Source of the DNA: Hydractinia symbiolongicarpus
Lineage: Eukaryota; Cnidaria; Hydrozoa; Anthoathecata; Hydractiniidae
DNA length: 64,000 bases
Assembly (NCBI RefSeq): GCF_029227915.1
Contig: NC_079880.1
Coordinates: 6,512,001 to 6,576,000 of the forward strand
Reading direction: 5' to 3'
Position 1 is the first letter of the stretch. Every line of letters begins with the position of its first letter. The notes under the pieces are model-generated. The model did no database searches. It had not been told where the DNA came from and saw nothing but the letters and a program-made list of their open reading frames with translations. Positions 1-12,200 of this stretch are shown here, piece by piece. The position numbers and the translations under genes were made by a program.

Positions 1-304
1 ATTGAACTGATTTTAGTCTGGGACCTTCTAAATGTTATAAGTGAGACAAGTGGACTCCAAGAAATAACATTCTTTTTAATTTGACATAATTGCGGAGCTC
101 AGCGATTACACTGGGCGCTGTGGTAGCGCTGCATTTAAGAATTTAGATAAATAAGTCATTCTTTACTGTGGGACCAATCCTAGCCGTTATCGCGCGCTGA
201 AGAAATAGCGACAGTTTCAAAAACTACATTTCATTGACTTTCTAACAGTATTAATCCGTTTGAGTTACAACGGTTGAGTCACATATTCGTACCAACATGT
301 ATTT
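1..304 (+). repeat. Class G monomer shared with the other end of the window
   Basis: This partial monomer carries private variants: TTGCGGAGCTCAGC, GTAGCGCTGCATTTAAG and AACAGTATTAATCCG. The same variants occur at 63,285-63,588. Aligned base by base (offset 63,284), I see two mismatches, at positions 2 and 21. The match stops at position 305, where this copy continues AGCGATATTC and the other continues CTTGATATTT. The pair therefore descends from one recent ancestor monomer, although the two lie 63 kb apart. Confidence 0.9.
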
Positions 305-1233
305 AGCGATATTCATCTGACATTACTAGGTTGCATCGCCTTTAACAGTGAATTGACTGTCTGTTGGACTTAATTGAACTAACTTTTGACTGTGACCTGA
401 TGAATGTGATATATGAGACAATTGGACTCCAAGAAAAAACATTCTTCTTAATTTGACATGATTGCCGAAACTCAGCGATTACACTGGTCGCTGTAGTAGC
501 GCGTCATTTAAGAATTAAGATGAAAAAGTAATTTTTTTTTGAGGCACCAATCCTAGCCGTTATCGCGCGCTGAAGAAATAGCGACAGTTTCAAAAACTAC
601 ATTTCATTGACTTTCTAACGATGTCAGTCCGTTTGAGTTTCAACGGTTGGGTCACATATTCGTACCAACATGCATTTAGTGATATTTTTCCGATATTACT
701 AGGTTGCATCGCCTTTAACAATGAAACGATTGACGTTGGAACTTAATTGAACTAACTTTGGACTGTGACCTGATGAATGTGATATATGAGACAATTGGAC
801 TCCAAGAAAAAACATTCTTCTTAATTTGACATGATTGCCGAAATTCAGCGATTACACTGGGCACTGTGGTAGCGCTTCATTTAAGAATTAATATAAGAAA
901 GTCATATTTTACCGTGGGACCAATCCTAGCCGTTATCTTGCACTGTAGAAATAGCGACAGTTTCAAAAACTTCTTTTCATTGACATTCTAACGGTGTCAG
1001 TCCGTTTGAGTTACAACGGTTGCGTCACATATTCGTACCAACATGAATTTAGCGATATTTTTCTGATATTCCTAGGTTGCATCGCCTTTAACAATTAAAC
1101 GATTGACTGTGGGACTTAATTGAACTAACTTTGGACTGTGACCTGATAAATGTGATAAAGGAGGCAATTGGACTCTAAGAAAAAACATTCTTCTTAATTT
1201 GACATGATTGCCGAAATTCAGCAATTACACTGG

Positions 1234-1248
1234 GCGCTGTGGTAGCGC
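1234..1248. other. Short dyad in the monomer core (example copy)
   Basis: GCGCT at 1,234-1,238 and AGCGC at 1,244-1,248 flank a five-base spacer, GTGGT. Most A, B, C and D monomers keep it (spacer GTGGT, GTGGA or GTTGT), but it is broken in class E (CCGTTGTGGTGGCGC) and in D1 (CCCTGTTGTAGCAC). It is therefore not strictly required. Whether a protein binds it cannot be told from sequence. Confidence 0.5.
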
Positions 1249-1362
1249 TTCATTTAAGAATTAAGATAAGAAAGTCATATTTTACCGTGGGACCAATCCT
1301 AGCCGTTATCATGCGCTGAAGAAATAGTGACAGTTTCAAAAACTACATTTCCTTGACTTTCT

Positions 1363-1392
1363 AACGGTGTCAGTCCGTTTGAGTTTAAACGG
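1363..1392. other. Nested dyads AACGG / CCGTTT / AAACGG (example copy)
   Basis: AACGG (1,363-1,367) pairs with CCGTT (1,375-1,379), and CCGTTT (1,375-1,380) can alternatively pair with AAACGG (1,387-1,392). In monomers reading GAGTTACAACGG the second arm is shortened to CGTTT/CAACG-like pairing. The arrangement recurs in most monomers; role unknown. Confidence 0.5.
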
Positions 1393-2160
1393 TTGGGTCA
1401 CTTATTCGTACCAACATGTATTTAGCGATATTCATCTGACATTACTAGGTTGCATCGCTTTTAACAGTGAATTGACTGTCTGTTGGACTTAATTGAACTA
1501 ACTTTTGACTGTGACCTGATAAATGTGATAAATGAAAAAATTGGACTCCAAGAAATAGCATTCGTCTTAATTTGACATGATTGCCTAAACTCAGCGATTA
1601 CACTTGGCGCTGTTGTAGCGCTTCATTTAAAAATTTAAATTAATAAGTCATTTTTTACTGTGGGACCAATCCTAGCCGTTATTGCGCCCTGAAGAAATAG
1701 CGACAGTTTCAAAAACTACATTTCATTGACTTTTTAACAGTATCAATCCGTTTGAGTTACAACGCTTGAGTCACATATTCCTACCAACATGTATTTCTTG
1801 ATATTTTTCAGGTATTACTAAGTTGTATGACTCTTAACAGCGAAACGATTGACTGTGGGAATTAATTGAACTGAGTATGGACTGTGACCTTATAAATATG
1901 AAAGTGAGACAATTGGACTCTTAGAAATAACATTCTTCTTAATTTGACATGATTGCCGAAACTCAGCGATTACACTGGGCGCTGTGGTAACGCTTCATTC
2001 AAGAATTAAGATAAGAAAGACATTTTTTTGCTGTGGGACCAATCCTAGCCGTTATTGCGCCCTGAAAAAATAGCGACAGCTTCAAAAACTACATTTCATT
2101 GACTTTCTAACGGTGTCAGTCCGTTTGAGTTACAACGGTTGCGTCACATATTCGTACCAA

Positions 2161-2906
2161 CATGAATTTAGCGATATTTTTCTGATATTACTAGGTTGCA
2201 TCGCCTTTAACAATGAAACGATTGACGTTGGGACTTAATTGAACTAACTTTGGACTGTGACCTGATGAATGTGATAAATGAAACAATTGTACTCCAAGAA
2301 AAAACATTCTTCTTAATTTGACATGATTGCCGAAATTCAGCGATTACACTGGGCGCTGTGGTAGCGCTTCATTTAAGAATTAATATAAAAAAGTCATATT
2401 TTACCGTGGGACCAATCCTAGCCGTTATCTCGCATTGAAGAAATAGCGACAGTTTCATAAACTACATTTCATTGACTTTCTAACAGTGTCAGTCCGTTTG
2501 AGTTTAAACGGTTGGGTCACATATTCGTACCAACATGTATTTAGCGATATTCATCTGACATTACTAGGTTGCATCGCTTTTAACAGTGAAATTATTGACT
2601 GTGGGACTTAATTGAACTAACTTTAGACTGTGACCTGATTAATGTGATAAATGAGAAAATTGGAATTCAAGAAATAACATTCTTCTTAATTTGACATGAT
2701 TGCCGGAACTCAGCGATTACACCGGCCGTTTTGGTGGCGCTTCAATTCAAAATTAAGATAAAAAACTCATTTTTTGCTGAGGGACCAATCCTAGCCGTTA
2801 TCGCGCGCTGAAGAAATAGCGACAGTTTCAAAAACTACATTTCATTGGCTTTCTAACGGTGTCAGTCCGTTTGAGTTTTAACGGTTGGGTCACATATTCG
2901 TACCAA
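2161..2906 (+). repeat. 746-bp dimer unit, copy 1
   Basis: A class A monomer (GATTGACGTTGGGACTTAAT, TAAATGAAACAATTG) is followed by a class E monomer with the unusual variants AAATTATTGACTG and CCGTTTTGGTGGCGC. The pair recurs directly downstream with an offset of exactly 746 bp and once more near 7.7 kb. The left boundary lies in the conserved TCACATATTCGTACCAACATG box: upstream of it copies 1 and 2 differ (GTTGCGTCAC against GTTGGGTCAC). Confidence 0.9.
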
Positions 2907-3652
2907 CATGAATTTAGCGATATTTTTCTGATATTACTAGGTTGCATCGCCTTTAACAATGAAACGATTGACGTTGGGACTTAATTGAACTAACTTTGGA
3001 CTGTGACCTGATGAATGTGATAAATGAAACAATTGGACTCCAAGAAAAAACATTCTTCTTAATTTGACATGATTGCCGAAATTCAGCGATTACACTGGGC
3101 GCTGTGGTAGCGCTTCATTTAAGAATTAATATAAGAAAGTCATATTTTACCGTGGGACCAATCCTAGCCGTTATCTCGCGCTGAAGAAATAGCGACAGTT
3201 TCATAAACTACATTTCATTGACTTTCTAACGGTGTCAGTCCGTTTGAGTTTAAACGGTTGGGTCACATATTCGTACCAACATGTATTTAGCGATATTCAT
3301 CTGACATTACTAGGTTGCATCGCTTTTAACAGTGAAATTATTGACTGTGGGACTTAATTGAACTAACTTTAGACTGTGACCTGATTAATGTGATAAATGA
3401 GAAAATTGGAATTCAAGAAATAACATTCTTCTTAATTTGACATGATTGCCGGAACTCAGCGATTACACCGGCCGTTTTGGTGGCGCTTCAATTCAAAATT
3501 AAGATAAAAAACTCATTTTTTGCTGAGGGACCAATCCTAGCCGTTATCGCGCGCTGAAGAAATAGCGACAGTTTCAAAAACTACATTTCATTGGCTTTCT
3601 AACGGTGTCAGTCCGTTTGAGTTTTAACGGTTGGGTCACATATTCGTACCAA
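2907..3652 (+). repeat. 746-bp dimer unit, copy 2 (tandem)
   Basis: Nearly identical to 2,161-2,906: the marker AAATTATTGAC is at 2,589 and at 3,335. Small differences include GTACTCCAAG in copy 1 against GGACTCCAAG here. The unit ends at 3,652, where the following monomer reads CATGTATTTAGCG instead of CATGAATTTAGCG. This is a simple product of unequal exchange displaced by two monomers. Confidence 0.9.
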
Positions 3653-3776
3653 CATGTATTTAGCGATATTTTTTCGATATTACTAGGTTGCATCACCTTT
3701 AACAATGAAACGATTGACTGTGGGACTTAATTGAACTAACTTTGGACTGTGACCTGATGAATGTGATAAATGAGAC

Positions 3777-5606
3777 AATTGGACTCCAAGAAAAAACATT
3801 GTTCTTAATTAGACATGATTGCCGAAACTCAGCGACTACACTTGGCGCTGTGCTAGCGCTTCATTTAAGAATTAAGATGAAAAAGTCATTTTTTTACTGT
3901 GGGACCAATCCTAGCCGTTATCGCGCCCTGAAGAAATAGCGACAGTTTCAAAAACCACATTTCTTTGACTTTTTAACAGTATCAATCCGTTTGAGTTACA
4001 ACGCTTGAGTCACATATTCCTACCAACATGTATTTCTTGATATTTTTCAGGTATTACTAAGTTGTATGGCTTTTAACAGCAAAACGATTGACTGTGGGAA
4101 TTAATTGAACTGAGTATGGACTGTGACCTTATAAATATGAAAGTGAGACAATTGGACACTTAGAAATAACATTCTTCTTAATTTGACATGATTGCCGAAA
4201 CTCACCGATTACACTGGGCGCTGTGGTAGCGCTTCATTCAAGAATTAAGATAAGAAAGTCATTTTTTTGCTGTGGGACCAATCCTAGCCGTTATTGCGCC
4301 CTGAAGAAATAGCGACAGTTTCAAAAACTACATTTTATTGACTTTCTAACGGTGTCAGTCCGTTTGAGTTTCAACGGTTGGGTCACATATTCGTACCAAC
4401 ATGTATTTAGCGATATTTTTCCGATATTACTAGGTTGCATCGCCTTAAACAATGAAACGATTGACTGTGGGACTTAATTGAACTAACTTTGGACTGTGAC
4501 CTGATGAATGTGATAAATGAGACAATTGGACTCCAAGAAAAAACATTCTTCTTAATTTGACATGATTGCCGAAACTCAGCGACTACACTTGGCGCTGTGG
4601 TAGCGCTTCATTTAAGAATTAAGATAAAAAAGTCATTTTTTTACTGTGGGACCAATCCTAGCCGTTATCGCGCGCTGAAGAAATAGCGACAGTTTCAAAA
4701 ACTACATTTCAATGACTTTTTAACAGTATCAATCCGTTTAAGTTACAACGGTTGCGTCACATATTCGTACCAACATGAATTTAGCGATATTTTTCTGATA
4801 TTACTAGGTTGCATCGCCTTTAACAATGAAACGATTGACTGTGGGACTTAATTGAACTAACTTTGGCCTGTGACGTGATGAATGTGATAAATGAGACTAT
4901 TGGACTCCAAGAAATAACATTGTTCTTATATTGACATGATTGCCGAAACTCAGCGACTACACTGGTCACTGTGGTAGCGCTTCATTTAAGAATTAAGATG
5001 AAAAAGTCATTTTCTTACTGTGGGACCAATCCTAGCCGTTATCGCGCGCTGAAGAAATAGCGACAGTTTCAAAAACTACATTTCATTGACTTTCTAACGG
5101 TGTCAGTCCGTTTGAGTTTCAACGGTTGGGTCACATATTCGTACCAACATGTATTTAGCGATATTTTTCTGATATTACTAGGTTGCATCGCCTTTAACAA
5201 TGAAACGATTGACGTTGGGACTTAATTGAACTAACTTTGGACTGTGACCTGATGAATGTGATAAATGAAACAATTGGACTCCAAGAAAAAACATTCTTCT
5301 TAATTTGACATGATTGCCGAAATTCAGCGATTACACTGGGCGCTGTGGTAGCGCTTCATTTAAGAATTAATATAAAAAAGTCATATTTTACCGTGGTACC
5401 AATCCTAGCCGTTATCACGCGCTGAAGAAATAGCGACAGTTTCATAAACTACATTTCATTGACTTTCTAACGGTGTCAGTCCGTTTGAGTTTCAACGGTT
5501 GGGTCACATATTCGTACCAACATGTATTTAGCGATATTTTTCCGATATTACTAGGTTGCATCGCCTTAAACAATGAAACGATTGACTGTGGGACTTAATT
5601 GAACTT
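3777..5606 (+). repeat. 1.83-kb unit of about five monomers, copy 1
   Basis: Contains class A, F, A, A and A monomers. The stretch from about 4,258 to 5,590 reappears at 6,086-7,419 with an offset of 1,829 bp and almost no change; one difference I see is ACTTTCTAAC at about 5,463 against ACTTCCTAAC at about 7,292. The offset is 36 bp short of five monomers (1,865 bp), because the copy ends in an out-of-register junction at about 5,605. Confidence 0.85.
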
Positions 5607-5612
5607 AATTGG
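5598..5612 (+). other. Out-of-register junction; monomer lacking 38 bp
   Basis: The usual monomer has 39 bases between TTGAACT and AATTGGACTCC; here a single T remains (GAACTTAATTGG). The 1,829-bp duplication begins and ends at this point, so the deletion looks like the join of an exchange that paired TTAATT with the ACAATT of a site further along the monomer. This is one of only two large internal deletions I found in the array. Confidence 0.8.
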
Positions 5613-7433
5613 ACTCCAAGAAAAAACATTGTTCTTGATTTGACATGATTGCCGAAACTCAGCCACTACACTTGGCGCTGTGGTAGCGCTTCATTTAAGA
5701 ATTAAGATGAAAAAGTCATTTTTTTACAGTGGGACCAATCCTAGTCGTTATCGCGCGCTGAAGAAATAGCGACAGTTTCAAAAACTACATTTCATTGACT
5801 TTTTAACAGAATCAATCTGTTTGAGTTACAACGCTTGAGTCACATATTCCTACCAACATGTATTTCTTGATATTTTTCAGGTATTACCAAGTTGTATGGC
5901 TTTTAACAGCGAAACGATTGACTGTGGAATTAATTAAACCGAGTATGGACTGTGACCTTATAAATATTAAAGTGAGACAATTGGACACTTAGAAATAACA
6001 TTCTTCTTAATTTGACATGATTGCCGAAACTCACCGATTACACTGGGCGCTGTGGTAGCGCTTCATTCAAGAATTAAGATAAGAAAGTCATTTTTTTGCT
6101 GTGGGACCAATCCTAGCCGTTATTGCGCCCTGAAGAAATAGCGACAGTTTCAAAAACTACATTTTATTGACTTTCTAACGGTGTCAGTCCGTTTGAGTTT
6201 CAACGGTTGGGTCACATATTCGTACCAACATGTATTTAGCGATATTTTTCCGATATTACTAGGTTGCATCGCCTTAAACAATGAAACGATTGACTGTGGG
6301 ACTTAATTGAACTAACTTTGGACTGTGACCTGATGAATGTGATAAATGAGACAATTGGACTCCAAGAAAAAACATTCTTCTTAATTTGACATGATTGCCG
6401 AAACTCAGCGACTACACTTGGCGCTGTGGTAGCGCTTCATTTAAGAATTAAGATAAAAAAGTCATTTTTTTACTGTGGGACCAATCCTAGCCGTTATCGC
6501 GCGCTGAAGAAATAGCGACAGTTTCAAAAACTACATTTCAATGACTTTTTAACAGTATCAATCCGTTTAAGTTACAACGGTTGCGTCACATATTCGTACC
6601 AACATGAATTTAGCGATATTTTTCTGATATTACTAGGTTGCATCGCCTTTAACAATGAAACGATTGACTGTGGGACTTAATTGAACTAACTTTGGCCTGT
6701 GACGTGATGAATGTGATAAATGAGACTATTGGACTCCAAGAAATAACATTGTTCTTATATTGACATGATTGCCGAAACTCAGCGACTACACTGGTCACTG
6801 TGGTAGCGCTTCATTTAAGAATTAAGATGAAAAAGTCATTTTCTTACTGTGGGACCAATCCTAGCCGTTATCGCGCGCTGAAGAAATAGCGACAGTTTCA
6901 AAAACTACATTTCATTGACTTTCTAACGGTGTCAGTCCGTTTGAGTTTCAACGGTTGGGTCACATATTCGTACCAACATGTATTTAGCGATATTTTTCTG
7001 ATATTACTAGGTTGCATCGCCTTTAACAATGAAACGATTGACGTTGGGACTTAATTGAACTAACTTTGGACTGTGACCTGATGAATGTGATAAATGAAAC
7101 AATTGGACTCCAAGAAAAAACATTCTTCTTAATTTGACATGATTGCCGAAATTCAGCGATTACACTGGGCGCTGTGGTAGCGCTTCATTTAAGAATTAAT
7201 ATAAAAAAGTCATATTTTACCGTGGTACCAATCCTAGCCGTTATCACGCGCTGAAGAAATAGCGACAGTTTCATAAACTACATTTCATTGACTTCCTAAC
7301 GGTGTCAGTCCGTTTGAGTTTCAACGGTTGGGTCACATATTCGTACCAACATGTATTTAGCGATATTTTTCCGATATTACTAGGTTGCATCGCCTTAAAC
7401 AATGAAACGATTGACTGTGGGACTTAATTGAAC
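5607..7433 (+). repeat. 1.83-kb unit of about five monomers, copy 2
   Basis: Begins at the deletion junction (GAACTTAATTGGACTCC) and ends where copy 1 ended, but here the normal GAACTAACTTTGG continues. The first ~450 bp (5,620-6,080) match 8,608-9,090 better than copy 1: both carry TTCTTGATTTGAC, TTTACAGTGGGACC and CCTAGTCGTTATC. The rest (6,086-7,420) matches copy 1 almost perfectly. The unit is therefore a mosaic of two sources. Confidence 0.8.
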
Positions 7434-7722
7434 TAACTTTGGACTGTGACCTGATGAATGTGATAAATGAGACAATTGGACTCCAAGAAAAAACATTCTT
7501 CTTAATTTGACATGATTGCCGGAACTCAGCGATTACACCGGCCGTTTTGGTGGCGCTTCAATTCAAAATTAAGATAAAAAACTCATTTTTTGCTGAGGGA
7601 CCAATCCTAGCCGTTATCGCGCACTGAAGAAATAGCGACAATTTCAAAAACTACATTTCATTGGCTTTCTAACGGTGTCAGTCCGTTTGAGTTTTAACGG
7701 TTGGGTCACATATTCGTACCAA

Positions 7723-8468
7723 CATGAATTTAGCGATATTTTTCTGATATTACTAGGTTGCATCGCCTTTAACAATGAAACGATTAACTTTGGGACTTAA
7801 TTGAACTAACTTTGGACTGTGACCTGATGAATGTGATAAATGAAACAATTGGACTCCAAGAAAAAACATTCTTCTTAATTTGACATGATTGCCGAAATTC
7901 AGCGATTACACTGGGCGCTGTGGTAGCGCTTCATTTAAGAATTAATATAAGAAAGTCATATTTTACCGTGGGACCAATCCTAGCCGTTATCTCGCGCTGA
8001 AGAAATAGCGACAGTTTCATAAACTACATTTCATTGACTTTCTAACGGCGTCAGTCCGTTTGAGTTTAAACGGTTGGGTCACATATTCATACCAACATGT
8101 ATTTAGCGATATTCATCTGACATTACTAGGTTGCATCGCTTTTAACAGTGAAATTATTGACTGTGGGACTTAATTGAACTAACTTTAGACTGTGACCTGA
8201 TTAATGTGATAAATGAGAAAATTGGAATTCAAGAAATAACATTCTTCTTAATTTGACATGATTGCCGGAACTCAGCGATTACACCGGCCGTTTTGGTGGC
8301 GCTTCAATTCAAAATTAAGATAAAAAACTCATTTTTTGCTGAGGGACCAATCCTAGCCGTTATCGCGCGCTGAAGAAATAGCGACAGTTTCAAAAACTAC
8401 ATTTCATTGACTTTCTAATGGTGTCAGTCCGTTTGAGTTTCAACGGTTGGGTCACATATTCGTACCAA
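7723..8468 (+). repeat. 746-bp dimer unit, copy 3 (dispersed)
   Basis: The same A-E monomer pair as at 2.16-3.65 kb, with AAATTATTGA at 8,151 and CCGTTTTGGTGG near 8,289. It has its own changes (CGATTAACTTTGGG for CGATTGACGTTGGG, and TATTCATACC for TATTCGTACC). It is also exactly 746 bp between the CATG landmarks at 7,723 and 8,469. It sits 4.8 kb from copy 2, so it was either carried along by a larger exchange or written by conversion. Confidence 0.85.
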
Positions 8469-8607
8469 CATGTATTTAGCGATATTTTTCCGATATTACT
8501 AGGTTGCATCGCCTTTAACAATGAAACGATAGACTGTGGGACTTAATTGAACTAACTTTGGACTGTGACCTGATGAATGTGATAAATGAGACAATTGGAC
8601 TCCAAGA

Positions 8608-9200
8608 AAAAACATTGTTCTTGATTTGACATGATTGCCGAAACTCAGCGACTACACTTGGCGCTGTGGTAGCGCTTCATTTAAGAATTAAGATGAAAAA
8701 GTCATTTTTTTACAGTGGGACCAATCCTAGTCGTTATCACGCGCTGAAGAAATAGCGACAGTTTCAAAAACTACATTTCATTGACTTTTTAACAGTATCA
8801 ATCTGTTTGAGTTACAACGCTTGAGTCACATATTCCTACCAACATGTATTTCTTGATATTTTTCAGGTATTACCAAGTTGTATGGCTTTTAACAGCGAAA
8901 CGATTGACTGTGGAATTAATTAAACTGAGTATGGACTGTGACCTTATAAATATGAAAGTGAGACAATTGGACACTTAGAAATAACATTCTTCTTAATTTG
9001 ACATGATTGCCGAAACTCACCGATTACACTGGGCGCTGTGGTAGCGCTTCATTCAAGAATTAAGATAAGAAAGTCATTTTTTTGCTGTGGGACCAATCCT
9101 AGCCGTTATTGCGCCCTGAAGAAATAGCGACAGTTTCAAAAACTACATTTTATTGACTTTCTAACGGTGTCAGTCCGTTTGAGTTTCAACGGTTGCGTCA
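8608..9200 (+). repeat. Copy of the 5.62-6.2 kb segment
   Basis: Shares the rare variants TTCTTGATTTGACATG, TTTACAGTGGGACC, CCTAGTCGTTATC and GGACACTTAGAAATAAC with 5,620-6,210. The marker CAGTGGGACC is at 5,727 and 8,713, an offset of 2,986 bp, close to eight monomers (2,984). It contains one class A and one class F monomer. It is part of the overlapping duplications that make 3.7-9.2 kb a mosaic. Confidence 0.8.
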
Positions 9201-12200
9201 CATATTCGTACCAACATAAATTTAGCGGTATTTTTCGGATATTACTAGGTTGCATCGCCTTTAACAATGAAACGATTGACTGTGGGACTTAATTGAACTA
9301 ACTTTGGACTGTGACCTGATAAATGTGATAAAGGAGACAATTGGACTCCAAGAAAAAACAATCTTCTTAATTTGACATGATTGCCGAAACTCAGCGATTA
9401 TACTGGGCGCTGTGGTAGCGCTTCATTTAAGAATTAAGATAAGAAAGTTATTTTTTACTGTGGGACCAATCCTAGCCGTTATCACGCGCTGAAGAAATAC
9501 CGACAGTTTCAAAAACTACATTTCATTGACTTTCCAACGGTGTCAGTCCGTTTGAGTTACAACGGTTGGGTCACATATTCGTACCAACATGTTTTTAGCG
9601 ATATTTTTCCGATATTACTAGGTTGCATCGCCTTTAACAATGAAACGATTGACTGTGGGACTTAATTGAACTAACTTTGGACTGTGATCTGATGAATGTG
9701 ATAAATGAGACAATTGGACTCCAAGAAATAAAATTGTTCTTAATTTGACATGATTGCCGAAACTCAGCGACTACACTGGTCGCTGTGGTAGCGCTTCATT
9801 TAAGAATTAAGATGAAAAAGTCATTTTTGTACTGTGGGACCAATCCTAGCAGTTATCGCGAGCTGAAGAAATAGCGACAGTTTCAAAAACTACATTTCAT
9901 TGACTTTTTAACAGTATCAATCCGTTTGAGTTACAACGCTTGAGTCACATATTCGTACCAACATGTATTTATTGATATTTTTCAGGTAATACTAAGTTGT
10001 ATGGCATTTAAAAGCGAAACGATTGACTGTGGGACTTAATTGAACTGATTATGGACTGTGACCCTGTAAATGTAAAAGTGAGATAATTGGACTCCAAGAA
10101 ATGACATTCTTCTTGATTTGACGTCATTGCCGGAACTCAGCGATTACACTGGGCGCTGTGGCAGCGCTTCATTTAAAAGTTTAGGTAAATAGGTCATTCT
10201 TTACTGTGGGACCAATCGTAGCCGTTATCGCGCGCTTAAGAAATAGCGACAGTTTCAAATACTACATTTCAGTGACTTTCTAACAGTATCAATCCGTTGG
10301 AGTTACAACGGTTGAGTCACATATTCGTACCAACATGTATTTAGCGATATTTATCTGATATTACTAGGTTGCATCGCTTTTAACAGTGAAACGATTGACT
10401 GTGGGACTTATTTGAACCAACCTTGGACTTTGACCTGATCAATGTGATAAATGAGAAAATTGGACTCCAAGAGATAGTATTCTTCTTAATTTGACATGAT
10501 TGCCTAACCTCAGCGATTAGACTGGGCGCTGTTGTAGCGCTTCATTTAAAAATTTAAATTAATATGTCATTTTTTACTGTGGGGCCAATCCTAGCCGTTA
10601 TCGCGCGCTGAAGAAATTGCGACAGTTTCAAAAACTACATTTCATTGACTTTCTAACGGTGTCAGTCCGTTTGAGTTTAAACGGTTGAGTCACATATTCG
10701 TACCAACATGTATTTCTTGATACTTTTCGGGTATTACTACGTTGTATGGCTTTTAACAGCGAAACGATTGTCTGCGGGACTTAATTGAACTGACTATGGA
10801 CTGTGACCCTGTAAATGTGAAAGCAAGACAATTGGACTTCAAGAAATAACATTCTTCTTAATTTGAAATGATTGCCGAAACTCAGCGATTACACCGGGCG
10901 CTGTGGAAGCGCTTCAATTAAAAATGAGATAAGAAAGTCATTTTTTACTTAGGCACCAATCCTAGCTGTTAGCGCGCGCCGAAGAAATAAAAACAATTTC
11001 AAATACTACATTTCACTGACTTTCTAACGGTGTCAGTTCGTTTGAGTTTCAACGCTTGATTCACATATTCGTACCAACATGTATTTAGAGATATTTATCT
11101 GATATTACTAGGATGCATCGCTTTAACAATGAAACGATTGACTGTGGGACTTAATTAAACTAACTTTGGACTGTGACCTGATCGATGAGATAAATGAGAA
11201 AATTGGACTCCAAGAAATAACATTCTTCTTAACTTGACATGATTGTCGGAAATTGGCAATTACACTGGGCGCTGTGGTAGCGTTTCAATTAAAAATTAAA
11301 ATAAAAAAGTCATTCTTTTGCTGTGGGACCAATCCTAGCCATTAGCGCGCGCTGAAAAAATAGCGACAGATTCAAAAACTACATTTCATTGACTTTCCAA
11401 CGGTGTCAGTCCGTTTGAGTTACAACGGTTGGGTCACATATTCGTACCAACATGTTTTTAGCGATATTTTTCCGATATTACTAGGTTGCATCGCCTTTAA
11501 CAATGAAACGATTGACTGTGGGACTTAATTGAACTAACTTTGGACTTTGACCTGATGAATGTGATAAATGAGACAATTGGACTCTTAGAAATAACATTGT
11601 TCTTAATTTGACATGATTGCCGAAACTCAGCGATTACACTGGGCGTTGTTGTAGCGCTTCATTTAAAAATTTAAATTAATGTGTCATTTTTTACTGTGGG
11701 ACCAATCCTAGCCGTTATCGCGCGCTGAAGAAATAGCGACAGTTTCAAAAACTACATTTCATTGACTTTCTAACGGTTTCAGTCCGTTTGAGTTTAAACG
11801 GTTGGGTCACATATTCGTACCAACATGTATTTCTTGATACTTTTCGGGTATTTCTAGGTTGTATGGCTTTTAACAGCGAAACGATTGACTGCGGGACTTA
11901 ATTGAACTGACTATGGACTGTGACCCTGGAAATGTGAAAGCGAGACAATTGGACTTCAAGAAATAACATTTTTCTTAATTTGAAATGATTGCCGAAACTC
12001 AGCGATTACACCGGGCGCTGTGGAAGCGCTTCAATTAAAAATTAAGATAAGAAAGTCATTTTTTACTGCGGGACCAATCCTAGCCGTTATCACGCGCTGA
12101 AGAAATACCGACAGTTTCAAAAACTACATTTCATTGACTTTCCAACGGTGTCAGTCCGTTTGAGTTACAACGGTTGGGTCACATATTCGTACCAACATGT

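Noticed and set aside
1021-1060. CENP-B box in CACATATTCGTACCAACATG
   Set aside because: The motif TTCGnnnnAnnCGGG is matched only in its left part (TTCGTACCA); the CGGG half reads ATGT. In the foreign unit CCCGTATAGTCGAA is one base too short for the reverse form.
3742-3939. A 65-codon open frame on the plus strand
   Set aside because: It lies wholly inside satellite monomers and exists only because usual stops are changed in this copy. The neighbouring monomers have the same sequence with stops, and there is no start context, no family resemblance and no conservation of frame.
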